35,976 nt of DNA from Ignavibacteria bacterium (GTDB taxonomy: Bacteria > Bacteroidota > Ignavibacteria > Tepidaquicellales > Tepidaquicellaceae), in the NCBI GenBank assembly GCA_016783945.1, contig JADHVP010000021.1, forward strand, positions 1 through 35,976, given 5' to 3'. The position numbers and the translations under genes are program-made. The notes beneath the pieces were generated by a model. It saw only the letters and a list, made by a program, of their open reading frames with translations, did not search any database and was not told where the DNA came from. Below, one piece after another: positions 1 to 8,547 of this stretch (position 1 is the stretch's first letter; every line of letters begins with the position of its first letter).

Positions 1-821
1 GGGAATAAAGAAAGCGAAAACCTTATGAGTCCGTACGTACCCATCTTCAATAACAATGCAGCAAGAACAACACTTCCTGCGGTTGGTGCCTGCACATGAG
101 CATCCGGCAGCCATGTATGAAATGGGAATAACGGTACTTTTATAAGAAAACCTAATGTGAAAAATATAAATAGTATGATCTGTTTATTAAGGGGTAAATT
201 AAGAGCAGCCAATTGCAGCTTTGTCAGGTCAAGCGAGAACTCCCCGATATAAGGTTCACATAAAAATCCTAACCAAATAATTCCAATTAAAAGTAAAACA
301 CTCCCAAACATTGTATACAGGAAGAACTTCATAGTTGCATAAACCCTGTTCTCCGAGCCCCATATACCGATAAGAAAATACATTGGTATAAGAATGAACT
401 CCCAGAAAACGTAAAACAACACAAGATCCACCGAACTGAAAACACCGATTAAACCGCCCTCCATTAAAAGCATCAGTAAATAAAATTCCTTAACCCTTAT
501 CTTAATTGTATTCCATGAAACAATAATGCTTAAAGGAAGAATGAATGTCGTTAGAAGAATAAGCAGAAGTGAAATTCCATCAATACCTAAATAGTAATGC
601 GCATTAATGATACTTATCCATTTGTGCTTTTCAATAAATTGATAATCACCGGAAAAAGTATTAAATAAGAAATAAGCATATATTGCAAAAGCGAACGTAA
701 GAACTGAGATAACAATCGTGTATACCTTAATCAATTTTTCATTCTCTCTTTTGAAAAACAGTAAGGGTAAAGCAAAAACTATCGGTAAAAAAATCAGTAT
801 ACTTAGTAAATATTTTTCCAA
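1..821 (-). CDS. nuoM: NADH-quinone oxidoreductase subunit M, N-terminal part (cut by window edge)
   Basis: Proton-pumping membrane subunit of respiratory complex I. About 273 residues are present and the C-terminus lies beyond position 1. I translated this region by hand: it is a run of hydrophobic helices with the antiporter-family motifs WEFILIPMYFLIGIWG (the conserved Glu of the proton path) and LIKVPLFPFHTWLPDAH followed by LLKMGTYGLIRF (the two conserved Lys). The wording around these motifs favours NuoM over NuoL, NuoN or Mrp subunits. The start is TTG at 819-821, because an in-frame TAA lies two codons upstream and no ATG fits. The gene just upstream is not nuoL, so the usual L-M order is broken here. 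Confidence 0.93.
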   Translation of the reverse strand, partial: MEKYLLSILIFLPIVFALPLLFFKRENEKLIKVYTIVISVLTFAFAIYAYFLFNTFSGDYQFIEKHKWISIINAHYYLGIDGISLLLILLTTFILPLSIIVSWNTIKIRVKEFYLLMLLMEGGLIGVFSSVDLVLFYVFWEFILIPMYFLIGIWGSENRVYATMKFFLYTMFGSVLLLIGIIWLGFLCEPYIGEFSLDLTKLQLAALNLPLNKQIILFIFFTLGFLIKVPLFPFHTWLPDAHVQAPTAGSVVLAALLLKMGTYGLIRFSLSLF

Positions 822-887
822 AGTGAATTAAATAAAAGTGTTTTCTTTAATATTCTTTAAGTGTGATGGATAAGTGTTAATAAAAAA

Positions 888-2582
888 CTATCCTTTCATT
901 CGAAGACCTTTTTCTTCATTGATAAAAATCCAGCCAACAACCTTGCCAATATTTATATCTTTGAAATTGTTCCAGTAGTCATTATTAAAAACAAATCTTG
1001 AGCTGTAGGAACTTTCTGTCATCATTTCCGATTGAGCCATGATGCTTTTGAATCTTTCTTTCCATAATTTCCAGTTGCTTTCTCTTAAATCAAGCCAGCC
1101 ATCCTGCGCCCAGCCATCTATCTTTGCTTTTGTGATATTAATTTCATCTCCTTCACTCTCTGCGGGGATTTTAACTTCAGGTCCGCGGATGTATTCTTTC
1201 CCATCAGGAAACAGTATCGGTACACCAATAGAAACCATTTCATTTCTTAGTCTTGAATCATTTTTAATAAACTCAAACATTTTGATAGCATGATTCTTTG
1301 TTGTATCTTTTATGAAATCATTAAAATTACCGTAAACAAGTTTAATCATCTGTGCTTCATACAATAATTTCGATAACCTTGGTGGACCCAGCATCTCAAA
1401 AGCAACCGAATCCGTTTTGTATTTTTTCTCCAGCTCTTTAATTTTCTTAACTGCTCTATGCTGCATAAAACCTGCCCTGTAAGATGGTTCCATTACAGTC
1501 ATATCAAGCGCGCCAATAACTTCATGACCGGTGTTTCCACCTTTAAGTTCTCTCATAATATCTTCAGCAATCTCTTCGGGTGTAACAAATTCCATTTGAC
1601 CTAACGTCGATATAGTTTCAAACTCTCCACGGGAGAAAATACCGTTCTCACCTGTATCGATAAATACGGTCTTTAGATTACCCGTAGGTTTATACTTCTT
1701 ATCGGAAATCCTTTTGAACGTCTTCTCTAATTTCGCTTTATCATTGAGCTTAATTTCGTAAATCTTAATCGGTTGGTTACGTTTTTTTATTTCTCCGTAT
1801 TCTATTCTCTTCCATGCAATAGAAGCTGTCGGCTTAATTTCTTTTATAGAAGGACCGTCTGGCGTTCGAGCCATCAGGAATAATAATAAAGTATGAGCAC
1901 CTGCTATCGAAGATTTGCTCAACAATACGCGTGAAGGTTTTTCCTCACTGTGTGTAAAAGGAATATTTAATCCCATACCACCAGTGCCGCTAGTACCCAC
2001 TTTCAGATAAACTAACGTATTAAATTTCAACATAGAATTATAAAGTATCTGAACGTGTCTTATGAGTTGAGGGGTATACGAAGTGCAAATTAGTTTCTCG
2101 ACTGAATCAAGCAGTTTACCATAATCATTATCTTTACTCTTTGTAATCTTTAGAAGATCATTATACGATTTATAAATATTCTGGTATGCAATTGCGGTAG
2201 CAGTATTTATGCAATCGATTATTACATCGGGTTTGTATTTTTTCAATATTTGATATATGCATGATTCACTCAGCATTTTTTCATCAAGGTTGTCAACGAT
2301 ATCATGAATGACCAGTCTTCTTTTCTTAATATCATTTAAATAATCGTCCCTGTTCATATCTTTGAATTCACATCTTACGAAAATGTTGCCCCACCATGGC
2401 TCGAACAATCTATTGTTCTTAAATTCCTTTGACAACTCAGCACAAATGTCTTTTGCTTCATGCTCAAATAAAGATGTGAGAATGATCTGTTTCGGCTTGC
2501 CTTCTACAATCCTTCTGGCAGTAGCTGCACCAACCAAGCCCCAGCCTCCCAATATTAAAACTTTCTTATTTTTAAGGTCCAT
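888..2582 (-). CDS. Rossmann-fold NAD(P)-binding protein, epimerase/extended-SDR-like, role unknown
   Basis: A 564-residue protein that opens with a beta strand and dinucleotide-binding loop, KKVLILGGWGLVGAATARR (GxxGxxG, residues 6-24), as in NAD(P)-dependent epimerases and saccharopine-dehydrogenase-like proteins. A second region near residue 195 (KVGTSGTGGMGLNIPFTHSE) is glycine-rich and may form part of the active or binding site. No transmembrane helix or signal peptide is visible. The C-terminal third is long for a simple reductase and I do not recognise it. The start is ATG. It lies 66 nt upstream of nuoM on the same strand and could be co-transcribed with it. The Rossmann call is firm; the substrate is unknown. 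Confidence 0.7.
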   Translation of the reverse strand: MDLKNKKVLILGGWGLVGAATARRIVEGKPKQIILTSLFEHEAKDICAELSKEFKNNRLFEPWWGNIFVRCEFKDMNRDDYLNDIKKRRLVIHDIVDNLDEKMLSESCIYQILKKYKPDVIIDCINTATAIAYQNIYKSYNDLLKITKSKDNDYGKLLDSVEKLICTSYTPQLIRHVQILYNSMLKFNTLVYLKVGTSGTGGMGLNIPFTHSEEKPSRVLLSKSSIAGAHTLLLFLMARTPDGPSIKEIKPTASIAWKRIEYGEIKKRNQPIKIYEIKLNDKAKLEKTFKRISDKKYKPTGNLKTVFIDTGENGIFSRGEFETISTLGQMEFVTPEEIAEDIMRELKGGNTGHEVIGALDMTVMEPSYRAGFMQHRAVKKIKELEKKYKTDSVAFEMLGPPRLSKLLYEAQMIKLVYGNFNDFIKDTTKNHAIKMFEFIKNDSRLRNEMVSIGVPILFPDGKEYIRGPEVKIPAESEGDEINITKAKIDGWAQDGWLDLRESNWKLWKERFKSIMAQSEMMTESSYSSRFVFNNDYWNNFKDINIGKVVGWIFINEEKGLRMKG

Positions 2583-2765
2583 CTTTTTATTATTTACTTT
2601 TTATACAATGTCTTTATTTATATTTCGGTAGGTTTCGGGAATTGCATTTTGACATGGAAAATTTATGAAAAAGTTATCTTTCTCAAAACATATTTCCCAA
2701 TTAGTAATAAAATGCAATAGATAACAATTTAAAAATTATTTTAATGATGTACAACGGGTCAAAAA

Positions 2766-3263
2766 CTACATAAACAAATAAGGCTTCCAATCTTCATCAA
2801 CTTTTCCCGCAAAGTTTTTGATAAAAGTAATATGAGAAGGTTTTTTGGGATTATTATAAAGAACCATCTTTGCTTCTTCAAGGATTCTATCTCCCTTCTT
2901 ATTGTTACATTTAATACACGCCGTCGTTAGATTTTCCCAGGTATCTTCGCCTCCTCTTGATTTAGGAATAATATGGTCAATAGTTAGATTTGATGAAGCA
3001 CCGCAGAACTGACATCTATGATTATCACGTCTTATAATATTCTTACGGGATAATATTATCTTTTTAAATGGTACTCTTACAAAAATTATTAGTCTGACAA
3101 TGCTTGGATATTCGAATGTTCTGTATACCGTTCTAATAACTTTATTATTAACAGAACTAATTACTTCTGCTTTTCCTAAATATGTTAAAATAATAGCTCT
3201 TCTTGCATTACATATAGTAATAGGCTCATAGTTTTGATTAAGTACCAAAACCTTGCCATTCAA
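2766..3263 (-). CDS. HNH endonuclease domain protein
   Basis: A 165-residue HNH nuclease-fold protein. The zinc-ribbon cysteines C84-x2-C87 and C116-x2-C119 frame the HNH core: DH at 96-97, N111, and CNNKKGDR at the end. The N-terminus VLVLNQNYEPITICNARRAI is typical of a widespread stand-alone HNH family in Bacteroidota and Cyanobacteria. Its biological target is not established, though the family is often annotated as McrA-like. The start must be TTG at 3261-3263: there is no in-frame ATG, GTG or other TTG between it and an upstream in-frame stop. No methylase or restriction partner is adjacent, so it is probably not part of a restriction system. Confidence 0.85.
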   Translation of the reverse strand: MNGKVLVLNQNYEPITICNARRAIILTYLGKAEVISSVNNKVIRTVYRTFEYPSIVRLIIFVRVPFKKIILSRKNIIRRDNHRCQFCGASSNLTIDHIIPKSRGGEDTWENLTTACIKCNNKKGDRILEEAKMVLYNNPKKPSHITFIKNFAGKVDEDWKPYLFM

Positions 3264-3500
3264 TAAATTCCGAGAATTTATGGCTCTTTTTTTTCTATGT
3301 GTAGGACTATTTTCGTGGAAGACTTAACTCCTATATTAAAAATTTATTTAAGAATTTAGTTATATTTCTTAGAATAATCAATTTATTTGTACAGCAATTC
3401 ATCATTCTCGATATTACAGTTCATAAACCCTTTAAAATATACAAAGAAGGAATAAAGAGAATAAAATCCTTTTAAAAAAGATTTATTACAAATGTTAATT

Positions 3501-4262
3501 TTACTTTTCGAGCATGAATGCAACTGAATAGGGCGTCATTCTAAATCTTTTAATCAATTCGGGATCGAAGTCAGAATTATTATCGACAACAGGCTCCTGA
3601 AAATCATTTACATTAAATCCAGCATCTTTGAATATTTTGAAATAAAATGAAAGTGGTCGGTGAAATGATATAAACTCTGTTTTAAAAGGACCCCATTCTT
3701 GTTTAAATTTTAATGAATCAAAATAAGATGAAGTCCATGTGAACCTCACACTATTATCTTCGAGTCTTTCCGGTAAAATTGAACTCCCAAAACAGGGATG
3801 TGAAAAGATATTAATGCAAACACCACCTTTTTTTAGAACTCTATAAAAAGACTTTATGGTATTTTCTACATCCGAAACATCCATCAGAACATAATTTGAA
3901 ACCACGATGTCAAAGAAGTCATTCTGTTGGGTTTCAAGATTCGAACAAGAATCACATATAAAATTTAATTCTAAATCTTTCTTTTCTTTTTCTTTTCTTG
4001 CTTTTTCATTTGCATAAAGTATCATGTTCTCTGATACATCAACTCCGGTCACTTTAGCTCCGGCTTTCGCCATTTTCACTGAAAGATATCCGTTACCACA
4101 TCCTGCATCTAATATTATCTTTCCATTCACATCTCCCAGCATTTCCCAGAGAACCGGATCGGAATTATATATCCTGTTGTTATCGCCTTCATCACCAATC
4201 CACGTATCCCATTCAATAGATTTATCATCCCATGACCTTATTACATCCTTATCATCACTCAT
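3501..4262 (-). CDS. class I SAM-dependent methyltransferase
   Basis: A 253-residue methyltransferase of unknown substrate. Motif I is IILDAGCGNGYL (residues 49-60), followed by the acidic end of strand 2 in VTGVDVSENMI, and the post-motif region DIVVSNYVLMDV. It is soluble, with no signal peptide. Its ATG overlaps the TGA of the upstream aminotransferase gene by 4 nt (ATGA), so the two are very likely translationally coupled. The pairing suggests small-molecule metabolism, but that is inference. The C-terminal FHRPLSFYFKIFKDAGF segment is the usual last helix-strand of ubiquinone/menaquinone-type (UbiE-like) small-molecule methyltransferases. Confidence 0.85.
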   Translation of the reverse strand: MSDDKDVIRSWDDKSIEWDTWIGDEGDNNRIYNSDPVLWEMLGDVNGKIILDAGCGNGYLSVKMAKAGAKVTGVDVSENMILYANEKARKEKEKKDLELNFICDSCSNLETQQNDFFDIVVSNYVLMDVSDVENTIKSFYRVLKKGGVCINIFSHPCFGSSILPERLEDNSVRFTWTSSYFDSLKFKQEWGPFKTEFISFHRPLSFYFKIFKDAGFNVNDFQEPVVDNNSDFDPELIKRFRMTPYSVAFMLEK

Positions 4263-5437
4263 GCATTTTCGATTACTTTTTCAAAAAAATATAGAAATAT
4301 ATCTGCTTCTTCCTTATTAATAATCAAAGGTGGCAATAAACGAACAACCTTATCACCTGCCAGGTTCACGAGTATTTTATTGTCAAAAAGTTTATTGACG
4401 ACTTCAGATGGATTTACATTTTGAACTTCAATACCAAGCATTAATCCCAAGCCTCTGACATCTTTTAGTTTCTCTGGAAATTTTTTCTGAATATCTAATA
4501 ATTTACTTTTAAGATAATCTCCTATTACCGATGCGTTATCCATAACTCCATTCTGTAATTCATCAAGGACTACACTTCCTGCTGCACATGCAACCGGATT
4601 CCCTCCGAAAGTTGTACCGTGCTCACCAATCTTCCAGCAATCGCTTAAATATTCCTTAGCCATAATTGCACTGAGCGGAAGCCCTCCTCCAATTCCTTTT
4701 GCAACAACACATATATCGACATTAACATTAAAATGATGTATGGATAAAAATTTACCAGTCCTCCCTGCACCACATTGGATACAATCAGAAACAATAAGAA
4801 ATTTATATTTATCTTTCAATTCCTGCAGCTTGTCTATAAATCCTACATCAGCAACATTAACACCACCTTCACCTTGTATGAATTCAAGAAAGACTGCTGC
4901 TGTTTCTTCATCGACGTTATCTTCCAAATCTTTGATAGAATTATAAGGCAGAAATTTTGTAAACGGAAGGAAAGGTTCGTGATCTTTTCTGAATTTATCT
5001 TTATATGTCAACGATAAAGAACCGTACGTTCTGCCGTGGAATCCACCGGTAAAAGATATTAAATTTACTTTCTTATCAGATTTGAAATGCTTTCTTGTAA
5101 GTTTTATTGCACCTTCGATTGACTCCGTTCCCGTTGATGCAAGAAATACTCTTTCAAATCCTGCAAACTCTAATAACTTTTCTGCGAAATCGGCTTGAGT
5201 ATCCTGGTAGAAAAAATTTGAAAGATGATTGAATTTGTCGATTTGATTCAAGATTGCAGTTCGTACTTTTTTATTAGCATAGCCGAGAACATTTACGGCA
5301 AGTCCGCCAATCAGATCAAGATAACGGTCACCGGTTTTTGTAAATAAGTATACTCCTTCTCCTCTATCAATTTCAATCGGTAATCGTTTATAAGTGGGGA
5401 AAAATAATTTTTTCTCTCTTTCGAAAATATCGGACAT
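4259..5437 (-). CDS. class III PLP-dependent aminotransferase (acetylornithine aminotransferase-like)
   Basis: A 392-residue fold-type I, class III aminotransferase closest in layout to ArgD/acetylornithine transaminases. Visible features are the phosphate-binding STGTESIEGA segment, GGFHGRTYGSLSLT, the cofactor-ring Asp218 in SDCIQCGAGRTG, and the Schiff-base Lys247 in VVAKGIGGGLPLSA, followed by HGTTFGGNPVACAA. The residue after the Asp, usually Glu in DEVQ, is Cys here. No other arginine-pathway gene is nearby, so the acceptor (acetylornithine, GABA or a related omega-amine) is open. It lies 6 nt downstream of coaE and overlaps the methyltransferase by 4 nt, pointing to one operon. Confidence 0.85.
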   Translation of the reverse strand: MSDIFEREKKLFFPTYKRLPIEIDRGEGVYLFTKTGDRYLDLIGGLAVNVLGYANKKVRTAILNQIDKFNHLSNFFYQDTQADFAEKLLEFAGFERVFLASTGTESIEGAIKLTRKHFKSDKKVNLISFTGGFHGRTYGSLSLTYKDKFRKDHEPFLPFTKFLPYNSIKDLEDNVDEETAAVFLEFIQGEGGVNVADVGFIDKLQELKDKYKFLIVSDCIQCGAGRTGKFLSIHHFNVNVDICVVAKGIGGGLPLSAIMAKEYLSDCWKIGEHGTTFGGNPVACAAGSVVLDELQNGVMDNASVIGDYLKSKLLDIQKKFPEKLKDVRGLGLMLGIEVQNVNPSEVVNKLFDNKILVNLAGDKVVRLLPPLIINKEEADIFLYFFEKVIENA

Positions 5438-5443
5438 AATAAC

Positions 5444-6058
5444 TCAAGATTTCTTTAAAGTCTTTAGAACTCTGCTCAGAAAATTTATTTGAGGATTGAG
5501 TTTCGATATAGTATCATTATTCTTGATAACAAAATCAGCATTCTTGACTTTTATACGCTCATCTATTTGGTATCTCATCAGATTCTCAACATCTGCTCTT
5601 CGGGCTCCATCCCTTTGCATTATTCTTTTTATTCTATTTTCTTTATTGGCAAAGACCATTACAATGTAATCGAGCTGTTCATCGAACAAGCTTTCAAAAA
5701 TCAACGCAGCTTCTATCAAGATTATATTCTCCTTACACTTTATAGCTTCTTTCATTATATAATCTATTACGACGGGATGAACAATCTCATTTATCCTTTT
5801 AAAATTCTTTTTTGATTGAAATATAACTTTTCTTAGTTTCGCTAAATTTATCTTCCCTTTGAAATTCAGGATATCTTTTCCAAACTCCTTAACCACATCT
5901 TCTGCCAACTCCTTATTTTTGATGTAAAGCTCTTTTGCAATTGGGTCAGCGTAGAAAACTTTGAATCCTTTCTTTTCAAGTTTTCTGCATACTTCAGATT
6001 TGCCTGAACCAATTCCGCCTGTAACACCAACAAGCAATTTATTCTCTAATTCATTCAT
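5444..6058 (-). CDS. coaE: dephospho-CoA kinase
   Basis: Last step of coenzyme A synthesis: ATP-dependent phosphorylation of the 3'-hydroxyl of dephospho-CoA in the cytoplasm. The 204 residues are a normal length. The P-loop GVTGGIGSGKS is at residues 11-21, followed by the expected FYADPIAKEL (the conserved Asp of the CoA site). The lid region is RIKRIMQRDG, and the RYQIDERIKVKNADFVIKN end is typical of the family. The start is ATG at 6058. It heads the coaE, aminotransferase, methyltransferase set and starts 30 nt after the rny stop, so it may also receive read-through from rny. Confidence 0.95.
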   Translation of the reverse strand: MNELENKLLVGVTGGIGSGKSEVCRKLEKKGFKVFYADPIAKELYIKNKELAEDVVKEFGKDILNFKGKINLAKLRKVIFQSKKNFKRINEIVHPVVIDYIMKEAIKCKENIILIEAALIFESLFDEQLDYIVMVFANKENRIKRIMQRDGARRADVENLMRYQIDERIKVKNADFVIKNNDTISKLNPQINFLSRVLKTLKKS

Positions 6059-6088
6059 TTACTAAATTAGTTTTATATTTCAAAAAAA

Positions 6089-7756
6089 TTATTTTGCATA
6101 AGCAATTGCTCTTCTCTCCCTGATAACATTAATTTTTATTTGCCCGGGATATTCCATTTCTTCCTGAATCTTTAGTGCGATATCTGAAGCCAGTTGATCT
6201 TGAAGAATATCACTCACCTGTTCTTGCTCAACAATAACACGTACTTCCCTGCCAGCTTGTATCGCAAATGTTTTTGCGACTCCTTCGAAAGATGTAGCAA
6301 TAGCTTCGAGTTTTTCGAGTCGCTTAGAGTATGCCTCAACTGATTCTCTTCTTGCACCGGGTCTTGCACCACTGATTGCATCTGCAGCCTGAACTAAAAC
6401 TGCAATCGGATTTTCCATCGGCATCTCATCATGGTGTGAACCTATTGCATTACAAACGATCGGATGTTCTTTACATCTTTTTGCGACTTCATAACCCAAA
6501 ATTGCATGAGGTCCCTCGATGTTCCTGTCAATTGTCTTCCCCATATCATGCAGTAAGCCTGCTCTTTTTGCTAACTGTGCTTCGAGACCCAGTTCTGCCG
6601 CCATGATTCCAGTTAAGTGGGCGACTTCTATAGAATGGTTCAAGACATTCTGTCCATAGCTGGAACGGTATTTCATTCGTCCGATCAATGTTAAAATATC
6701 CCTATGAACACCCTGGATACCCATCTCAATCAAAGTCTGCTCACCAATACGTATTATCTCCTCATTCAATTCCTTATCGACTTTAGCAACAACTTCTTCA
6801 ATCCTTGCAGGATGAATCCGCCCGTCTGCAATTAGTCTTTCCATAGCGACGCGTGCAACTTCTCTTCTAAAAGGATCGAATCCTGATATAATCACAGCTT
6901 CCGGAGTATCATCGACAATGACATCGACACCGGTTACTGCTTCAAAAGCCCTGATGTTCCTGCCTTCCTTCCCGATAATTCTACCTTTTAACTCATCTGA
7001 TTGAATTTGTAATACACTAACCGTAGTTTCTACTGAATGATCCGCAGCAGACCTTTGTATTCCCTGCACAACTATATTCCTTGAAATCTTATTGGCTTCT
7101 TGTTTTGTTTCTTCTCTGATTTCCTGAAGTTTCTGAGCACACTCAAGCTTAACATCACTAATTAATTCATTAAAAAGTATCTTCTTCGCTTCATCTTCAC
7201 TCAAACCGGAAATCCTGTGAAGTTGTATTTTGGATTCCTCAGACAGCTTTTTGTATTCTTCTTCAAGCTTTGTGACTCTTTCTTGCTGTTGAGTTATCTC
7301 TTTGGATTTGGTATTAATTTCCTCTTCTGTATTTTTCAAATTCTTCTCCTTCGTAACTAATTCATTCTTAATCTTTTCAATCGATTCCTGTGCACTTTTT
7401 AATTTCTTTTCCATTTCTATAACATCTTTCTCTCTTATCTTGACCTCATCATCAAATTTTTGCTTCCTCTTATAAAACTCATCTTTGACTTCAAGGAGTT
7501 TTTCCTTCTTAAGATTTTGAGCAGCTTTTTCGGCATCTTCCTGAAATATTTTTGCCCTGCGTGATGCTTCATCTAAAGTTTCTTTAGATTTTCTTTCTGC
7601 ATCCGATAATATCTTTTTTGAAATACTCTCTGCGTTGGCTATTTTCGATTTATTAGATTTCGAATGTAAATACCATCCGAGGAAAAAAGTAATTATACAT
7701 ATTCCAACTAAAATTGGAAGTAAAATATATATATCTAAATCTGCTATGCTTGCCAT
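6089..7756 (-). CDS. rny: ribonuclease Y
   Basis: Membrane-anchored endoribonuclease that initiates mRNA decay. The 555 residues are slightly longer than the usual ~520. Order: one N-terminal transmembrane helix (about residues 9-28), a long Lys/Glu-rich coiled coil (about 35-230), a KH RNA-binding domain with GRIIGKEGRNIRAFE near residue 260, and an HD domain with LLHDMGK near residues 401-407 (the HD metal ligands). The C-terminus PGQIKINVIRERRAIAYAK is typical. The start is ATG, preceded by a strong AGGAGG at 7767-7772. A perfect palindrome lies directly upstream of that site (separate entry). It lies downstream of zapA and the 6S-like RNA, an order I associate with Bacteroidota. Confidence 0.97.
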   Translation of the reverse strand: MASIADLDIYILLPILVGICIITFFLGWYLHSKSNKSKIANAESISKKILSDAERKSKETLDEASRRAKIFQEDAEKAAQNLKKEKLLEVKDEFYKRKQKFDDEVKIREKDVIEMEKKLKSAQESIEKIKNELVTKEKNLKNTEEEINTKSKEITQQQERVTKLEEEYKKLSEESKIQLHRISGLSEDEAKKILFNELISDVKLECAQKLQEIREETKQEANKISRNIVVQGIQRSAADHSVETTVSVLQIQSDELKGRIIGKEGRNIRAFEAVTGVDVIVDDTPEAVIISGFDPFRREVARVAMERLIADGRIHPARIEEVVAKVDKELNEEIIRIGEQTLIEMGIQGVHRDILTLIGRMKYRSSYGQNVLNHSIEVAHLTGIMAAELGLEAQLAKRAGLLHDMGKTIDRNIEGPHAILGYEVAKRCKEHPIVCNAIGSHHDEMPMENPIAVLVQAADAISGARPGARRESVEAYSKRLEKLEAIATSFEGVAKTFAIQAGREVRVIVEQEQVSDILQDQLASDIALKIQEEMEYPGQIKINVIRERRAIAYAK

Positions 7757-7772
7757 TTATTCTGTTCCTCCT

Positions 7773-7791
7773 GAATCACAATATGTGATTC
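7773..7791 (-). promoter_or_regulatory. perfect palindrome abutting the rny ribosome binding site
   Basis: GAATCACA, a 3-nt centre, then TGTGATTC forms a perfect 8-bp inverted repeat. Its 3' end on the coding strand is immediately followed by the AGGAGG of rny (7767-7772). As RNA it would fold into a short hairpin next to the ribosome binding site. As DNA it has the size and symmetry of a dimeric regulator operator. The sequence cannot tell these apart. Autoregulation of a decay nuclease through its leader would be plausible but is inference. Confidence 0.5.
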
Positions 7792-7918
7792 TAATATATT
7801 ATTCGATTTATAATTATCTAAATTATTAAATTTATGAATATTGGTAAACTTAATAAATACCTTTTTATCACAATAAACTATGTAAATACTAATTTAAAAA
7901 CTCATATTTGGATATAAA

Positions 7919-8151
7919 AAAACCGCACAACCGAACCACAATTCAAAGGTTATAAAAGAACCTTATATAGAAAGGGTGGGTGGTGCCAAAGTGTTTTTTA
8001 ACGTCCACTGTTCACTATTTCTGAAAAAATCAGAAATGCAAATCCTGATAAATCAAGACGAGGCCTGTAATTAACACTTGTGAGAGCTTACCTCCCAAAA
8101 AAAACGTGTTGGTTCTATATAATGTTTGACTGTGACTGGTAGTGCGGTTTT
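7919..8151 (-). ncRNA. ssrS: 6S RNA candidate (ssrS-like)
   Basis: A gene-free stretch between zapA and rny folds into one long rod. AAAACCGCAC (8142-8151, minus strand) pairs perfectly with GTGCGGTTTT (7919-7928), which runs into a T-tract, so the closing stem also works as a terminator. Inside are AGAACC (8111-8116) with GGTTCT (7957-7962), AAGTGTT (8073-8079) with AACACTT (7989-7995), and an apical hairpin with arms 8018-8024 and 8030-8036. A closing stem, a mostly open middle and an apical stem over about 233 nt match 6S RNA. The zapA-adjacent position is the classic location in other phyla too. Signature sequences of tmRNA and RNase P RNA are absent. The exact 5' end is not defined. Confidence 0.75.
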
Positions 8152-8182
8152 AAAACCTTTTTATTAAAAAGAACGAATTCTA

Positions 8183-8482
8183 TTAAAGACTCTGGTCAAT
8201 TTGCCGGCATACTTCATCGATATGATTATTGCAATCATTTATGAATTCTGAATAATTGCTTTCCAATTCATCTCGAAAATTCTTTTCTTTAAAGAAACTC
8301 TCAGCAATATTAAGTGCTGATACAACTGCAATTGTTTCTCCTGATTGATTTGGCGATTCATAATTGATTCGTTGCATTAAGTTATCAACGTAGCTCGCAA
8401 GTCTATCAACTTCAGCAGGATTATCACCCTGCAAATTGTACTCACTATTAAAAATTATTTTCTTAATACCGGCGTTTTTCAT
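8183..8482 (-). CDS. zapA: cell division protein ZapA
   Basis: A 99-residue FtsZ-associated protein that promotes Z-ring bundling. The family pattern is clear: a short N-terminal beta region, then EVDRLASYVDNLMQRI, IAVVSALNIAESFFKEK, and a C-terminal heptad-like helix for tetramerisation. The start is ATG with no obvious Shine-Dalgarno sequence. It sits 65 nt downstream of a coiled-coil gene and 31 nt upstream of the 6S-like RNA, the latter arrangement being shared with distant bacteria. Confidence 0.88.
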   Translation of the reverse strand: MKNAGIKKIIFNSEYNLQGDNPAEVDRLASYVDNLMQRINYESPNQSGETIAVVSALNIAESFFKEKNFRDELESNYSEFINDCNNHIDEVCRQIDQSL

Positions 8483-8547
8483 TTTAAATTGTAAATTAAA
8501 TTAAACTTCAATCAATTTACCAGTCAAACATTTCTTAACCTTAAACA

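Noticed and set aside
7773-7791. CRP-type binding site
   Set aside because: The half-sites are in the inverse order (TCACA then TGTGA with a 3-nt centre) from the CRP consensus TGTGA-N6-TCACA.
7919-8151. tmRNA, RNase P RNA or a riboswitch
   Set aside because: No alanine-tRNA-like ends with CCA, no tag frame, no RNase P core sequences, and the fold closes end to end with a terminator-like stem, which fits 6S better than a leader of rny.
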